Below are positions 62,046 through 64,000 of a stretch of 64,000 nt of DNA, one piece after another. Position 1 is the first letter of the stretch; the number at the start of each line of letters is the position of its first letter. Position numbers and translations under genes: made by a program. Under the pieces are notes generated by a model. That model worked only from the letters and a program-made list of their open reading frames with translations. It was not told the DNA's origin and made no database searches. The stretch comes from Propionibacteriales bacterium (GTDB lineage Bacteria > Actinomycetota > Actinomycetes > Propionibacteriales > Nocardioidaceae): assembly GCA_025929075.1 (NCBI GenBank), contig JAICMS010000001.1:38097-102096 (forward strand), given 5' to 3'.

Positions 62046-63512
62046 CTACTGCTCGGCGCGGAACAGCTCGGCGACCTCGCCCTCGTCGTCAGCCAGCAGC
62101 AGCACCTCGTCGCCGGCCTGCAGCTCGGTGCTGCCCCGCACCCGCAGCAGGTTGCCGTGCCGGCTGACCATGCTGACCCAGGCCGACTCCCCCAGCGGCA
62201 GGTCGGCGATCGCGGTCCCGTCAGCCGCCGAACCGGACCTGACGACGTGCCGTTGCAGCCCCTGCGGCTCGTCCCGAAACCGCATCCCGAGCGCCCATGG
62301 CTCCGGCTCGACCACGCGCATGGGGACGCCGCAGGCCCGTGCGACGGTCGGCACCAGTCCGCCTTGGATGGCCACCGACACCAAGACGACCACGAAGATG
62401 ATGCCGTAGACGCGGTGGGCGTCGCCGACGTCTGAGGCCAGGATGAACATGCCCAGCAGGATCGGCACGGCGCCCTTCAGCCCGGCGTACATGACGAACA
62501 CCCGCTCACCAGCACGGAGTCTGATCGGCAGCAGCAGAAGACCGACGAGAATCGGTCGCACCAACAGGATCAGCAGAGCCGCCAGCCCGATGCCGACCCA
62601 AACTTCGTCGGCATGCAGCACCGCCCGCACCGAGATGCTCAGCCCCAGCACGACGAACGCAATGATCTCGCAGAGGCTGGCGATGCCTGAGCTGAACCGC
62701 TCGATCTCGCGCTTGTACGGCGCCCGGGCGTCCCCCACGAGGATGCCGGCCAAGAAGACCGCCAGGAAACCCGACCCATGCGCCACCGTCGCGGCACCGT
62801 AGATGAGCGCCGCAAACCCCAGGGTGCGCAACGAGTACAGCGCCTCGTTCGGCAGAGCGAGGTGCCGCATCAGCCGCAGCAGCAGGTAACCGCCGACGGC
62901 ACCGACCGCACCGCCGACCGCCATCTGCAGGGCGAAGTTGCCGACCCCGGAGAGCACGCCGTGCGCGTCTGCGCTGGACGTGCCGAGCAGGGTGACGATC
63001 AGCGCGATGCCGACCGGGTCGTTGACGCCCGACTCCCCCTCCAGGATCGTCCCCGACCGACCGGTGATCTCACGCCTGCCGAGCACCGAGAACACGACCG
63101 CCGGATCGGTGGGCGACAGCGCGGTGCCGATCAGCAGCGCGGTGCGCCAGTCGAAGCCGAAGACGCCGTGCGCGACCGCGGCGAGGGCTGCGGCGGTGAC
63201 CGCGGTCCCGGCGACCCCGACCCAGAGGATCGCGCCGGTCGCCGTACGGAACCGGCGCAGCCCGATGTGCATGCCGCCGTCGAAGAGGATGAAGATGAGC
63301 GCCGCGGTGACGATGCGGGTGTCAACCCGGATCGACAGCCCGGCGAGCCTCGGCGCGATGTCGGAGGCGATCGCCGCGCCGACGAGGAAGAGCGCCGGCG
63401 CCGGCACCTTGATCCGGTTGCTGATCCGGCTGGACAGTACGGCGACCAGCCCGGCCGCAGCCAGCAGGCAGACGACGACGCCGAACGGCTCGACGTCATG
63501 CATGGCGCCCAC
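62046..63512 (-). CDS. CPA1-type K+(Na+)/H+ antiporter with C-terminal TrkA-C domain
   Basis: This 488-residue membrane protein resembles NhaP2/CvrA. About 12 membrane segments occupy residues 8-395. The ion-binding region has SPTDPAVVFSVLG and GESGVNDPVGIALI, both with the conserved Asp. The C-terminal part (about 405-488) is a RCK_C/TrkA-C-like regulatory domain with GLQRHVVRSGSAADGTAIAD and LLLADDEGEVAELF. It probably exports K+ or Na+ in exchange for protons. The start is uncertain between GTG 63512 and ATG 63503; neither has a clear ribosome-binding site. Confidence 0.9.
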   Translation of the reverse strand: MGAMHDVEPFGVVVCLLAAAGLVAVLSSRISNRIKVPAPALFLVGAAIASDIAPRLAGLSIRVDTRIVTAALIFILFDGGMHIGLRRFRTATGAILWVGVAGTAVTAAALAAVAHGVFGFDWRTALLIGTALSPTDPAVVFSVLGRREITGRSGTILEGESGVNDPVGIALIVTLLGTSSADAHGVLSGVGNFALQMAVGGAVGAVGGYLLLRLMRHLALPNEALYSLRTLGFAALIYGAATVAHGSGFLAVFLAGILVGDARAPYKREIERFSSGIASLCEIIAFVVLGLSISVRAVLHADEVWVGIGLAALLILLVRPILVGLLLLPIRLRAGERVFVMYAGLKGAVPILLGMFILASDVGDAHRVYGIIFVVVLVSVAIQGGLVPTVARACGVPMRVVEPEPWALGMRFRDEPQGLQRHVVRSGSAADGTAIADLPLGESAWVSMVSRHGNLLRVRGSTELQAGDEVLLLADDEGEVAELFRAEQ

Positions 63513-63646
63513 CCGGAGTCCCGGGAGCCCCTACAGCATCGGTCATCGAGCCTCCGGAAGACGCGGCAGAGTCGCCTGCCGACCAGTCTTCCCGGCGCAC
63601 CCGTGCCTAACCGTACTGCGACCGGCCGGTGGCCGCCGGGCAAAGG

Positions 63647-64000
63647 TCAGCCGGCGGGGATCCAGACGGCCTCCGCAGGGCCCCAGTTGCCGTCGGCGTC
63701 CTGCCCCTGCACCCATGCCAGGGTGCGCCTGGCTCCAGGATTGACGGTCGCCTTCAACGTCACCGAAGTGCCACTGCTCTTGACCTTCATCGGCTGGGCG
63801 GTACCGTGCGCCCACGGTGCCTTGCCGACGTACAGCCGTCCGGCCACGACGTTCTGCACCGTTGGCCGCCCCACACCCGTCGTGCCGAAGGCGTCGTCGT
63901 CCGCCGTCGCGGTGACGGTGACCGAGCCGCTCGCCAGTGCGGCCTTCGCGGTGAGGATAGTCGGACCGAGGGACAGCTTGTACGGATGGCGCGCGGCCGC
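63647..64000 (-). CDS. C-terminal part of a secreted multi-domain protein (runs off the right edge)
   Basis: The last 117 codons of a gene are open to the window end. The text SVTVTATADDDAFGT, RLYVGKAPWAHGTAQPM and TLAWVQGQDADGNWGP resembles the Ig-like C-terminal module found after the catalytic domain in actinobacterial secreted peptidases such as M14 carboxypeptidases. The catalytic part is outside the window, so the activity cannot be named. The gene ends at TGA 63649-63647, 134 bases upstream of the antiporter start. Confidence 0.65.
   Translation of the reverse strand, partial: AAARHPYKLSLGPTILTAKAALASGSVTVTATADDDAFGTTGVGRPTVQNVVAGRLYVGKAPWAHGTAQPMKVKSSGTSVTLKATVNPGARRTLAWVQGQDADGNWGPAEAVWIPAG

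Overview
The window is a high-GC stretch of an actinobacterial (Actinomycetota) chromosome carrying the core translation and transcription loci. Three things point there: the gene order, actinobacterial -10 boxes of the TANNNT type, and the block rpmG, two MaoC/Had-like genes, murB, adenosine deaminase, aspC, tRNA-Trp, secE, nusG, an order I recall from Streptomyces. No rRNA gene, insertion sequence, integrase, CRISPR array or other mobile element is visible. I cannot name a genus.

Read in the direction of transcription (mostly minus strand, right to left), the layout is: end of a secreted protein (64.0-63.6 kb); a cation/proton antiporter converging on yajQ; tRNA-Tyr, tRNA-Thr and tRNA-Met; rpmG, the Had-like pair and murB, with add and aspC on the plus strand; tRNA-Trp, secE, nusG, rplK, rplA; a C45-type peptidase gene; rplJ and rplL behind an L10 leader; a plus-strand beta-propeller lipoprotein gene; rpoB and rpoC; a small gene of unknown function; the str operon rpsL, rpsG, fusA, tuf; an accessory island of marR, an MFS transporter gene and a phospholipase D-like gene; the S10/spc/alpha supercluster from rpsJ to rplQ, including secY, adk, map, infA and rpoA; a mixed block with a plus-strand folE and ferredoxin-reductase-like pair diverging from a cysteine-rich HTH regulator and truA; then an RsmC-like methyltransferase, a hemerythrin-like protein, a DUF6328-like membrane protein, a MerA-like flavoprotein and an ABC-F ATPase; two plus-strand GH43 glycosidases behind citrate synthase; and rplM, rpsI and the start of glmM.

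Most of the window builds ribosomes, RNA polymerase, elongation factors and the Sec channel. Promoters can be placed upstream of rplM, infA (weak), rpsJ, rpsL, rpoB and rplJ. Terminator-like hairpins follow tuf, rpoC and rplL.

The less expected content lies in insertions and tails. Ribosomal protein L4 carries an extra C-terminal module. L17, L10, S3 and NusG carry long low-complexity extensions. EF-Tu has a changed G5 motif, and RpoB has two substitutions in the rifampicin region. The first GH43 protein has lost its catalytic base. A C45 hydrolase and a secreted Asp-box propeller are interleaved with ribosomal and RNA polymerase genes. Nothing here is a clearly new defence or mobile system. 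The best candidates for follow-up are the L4 fusion and the folE regulator locus.
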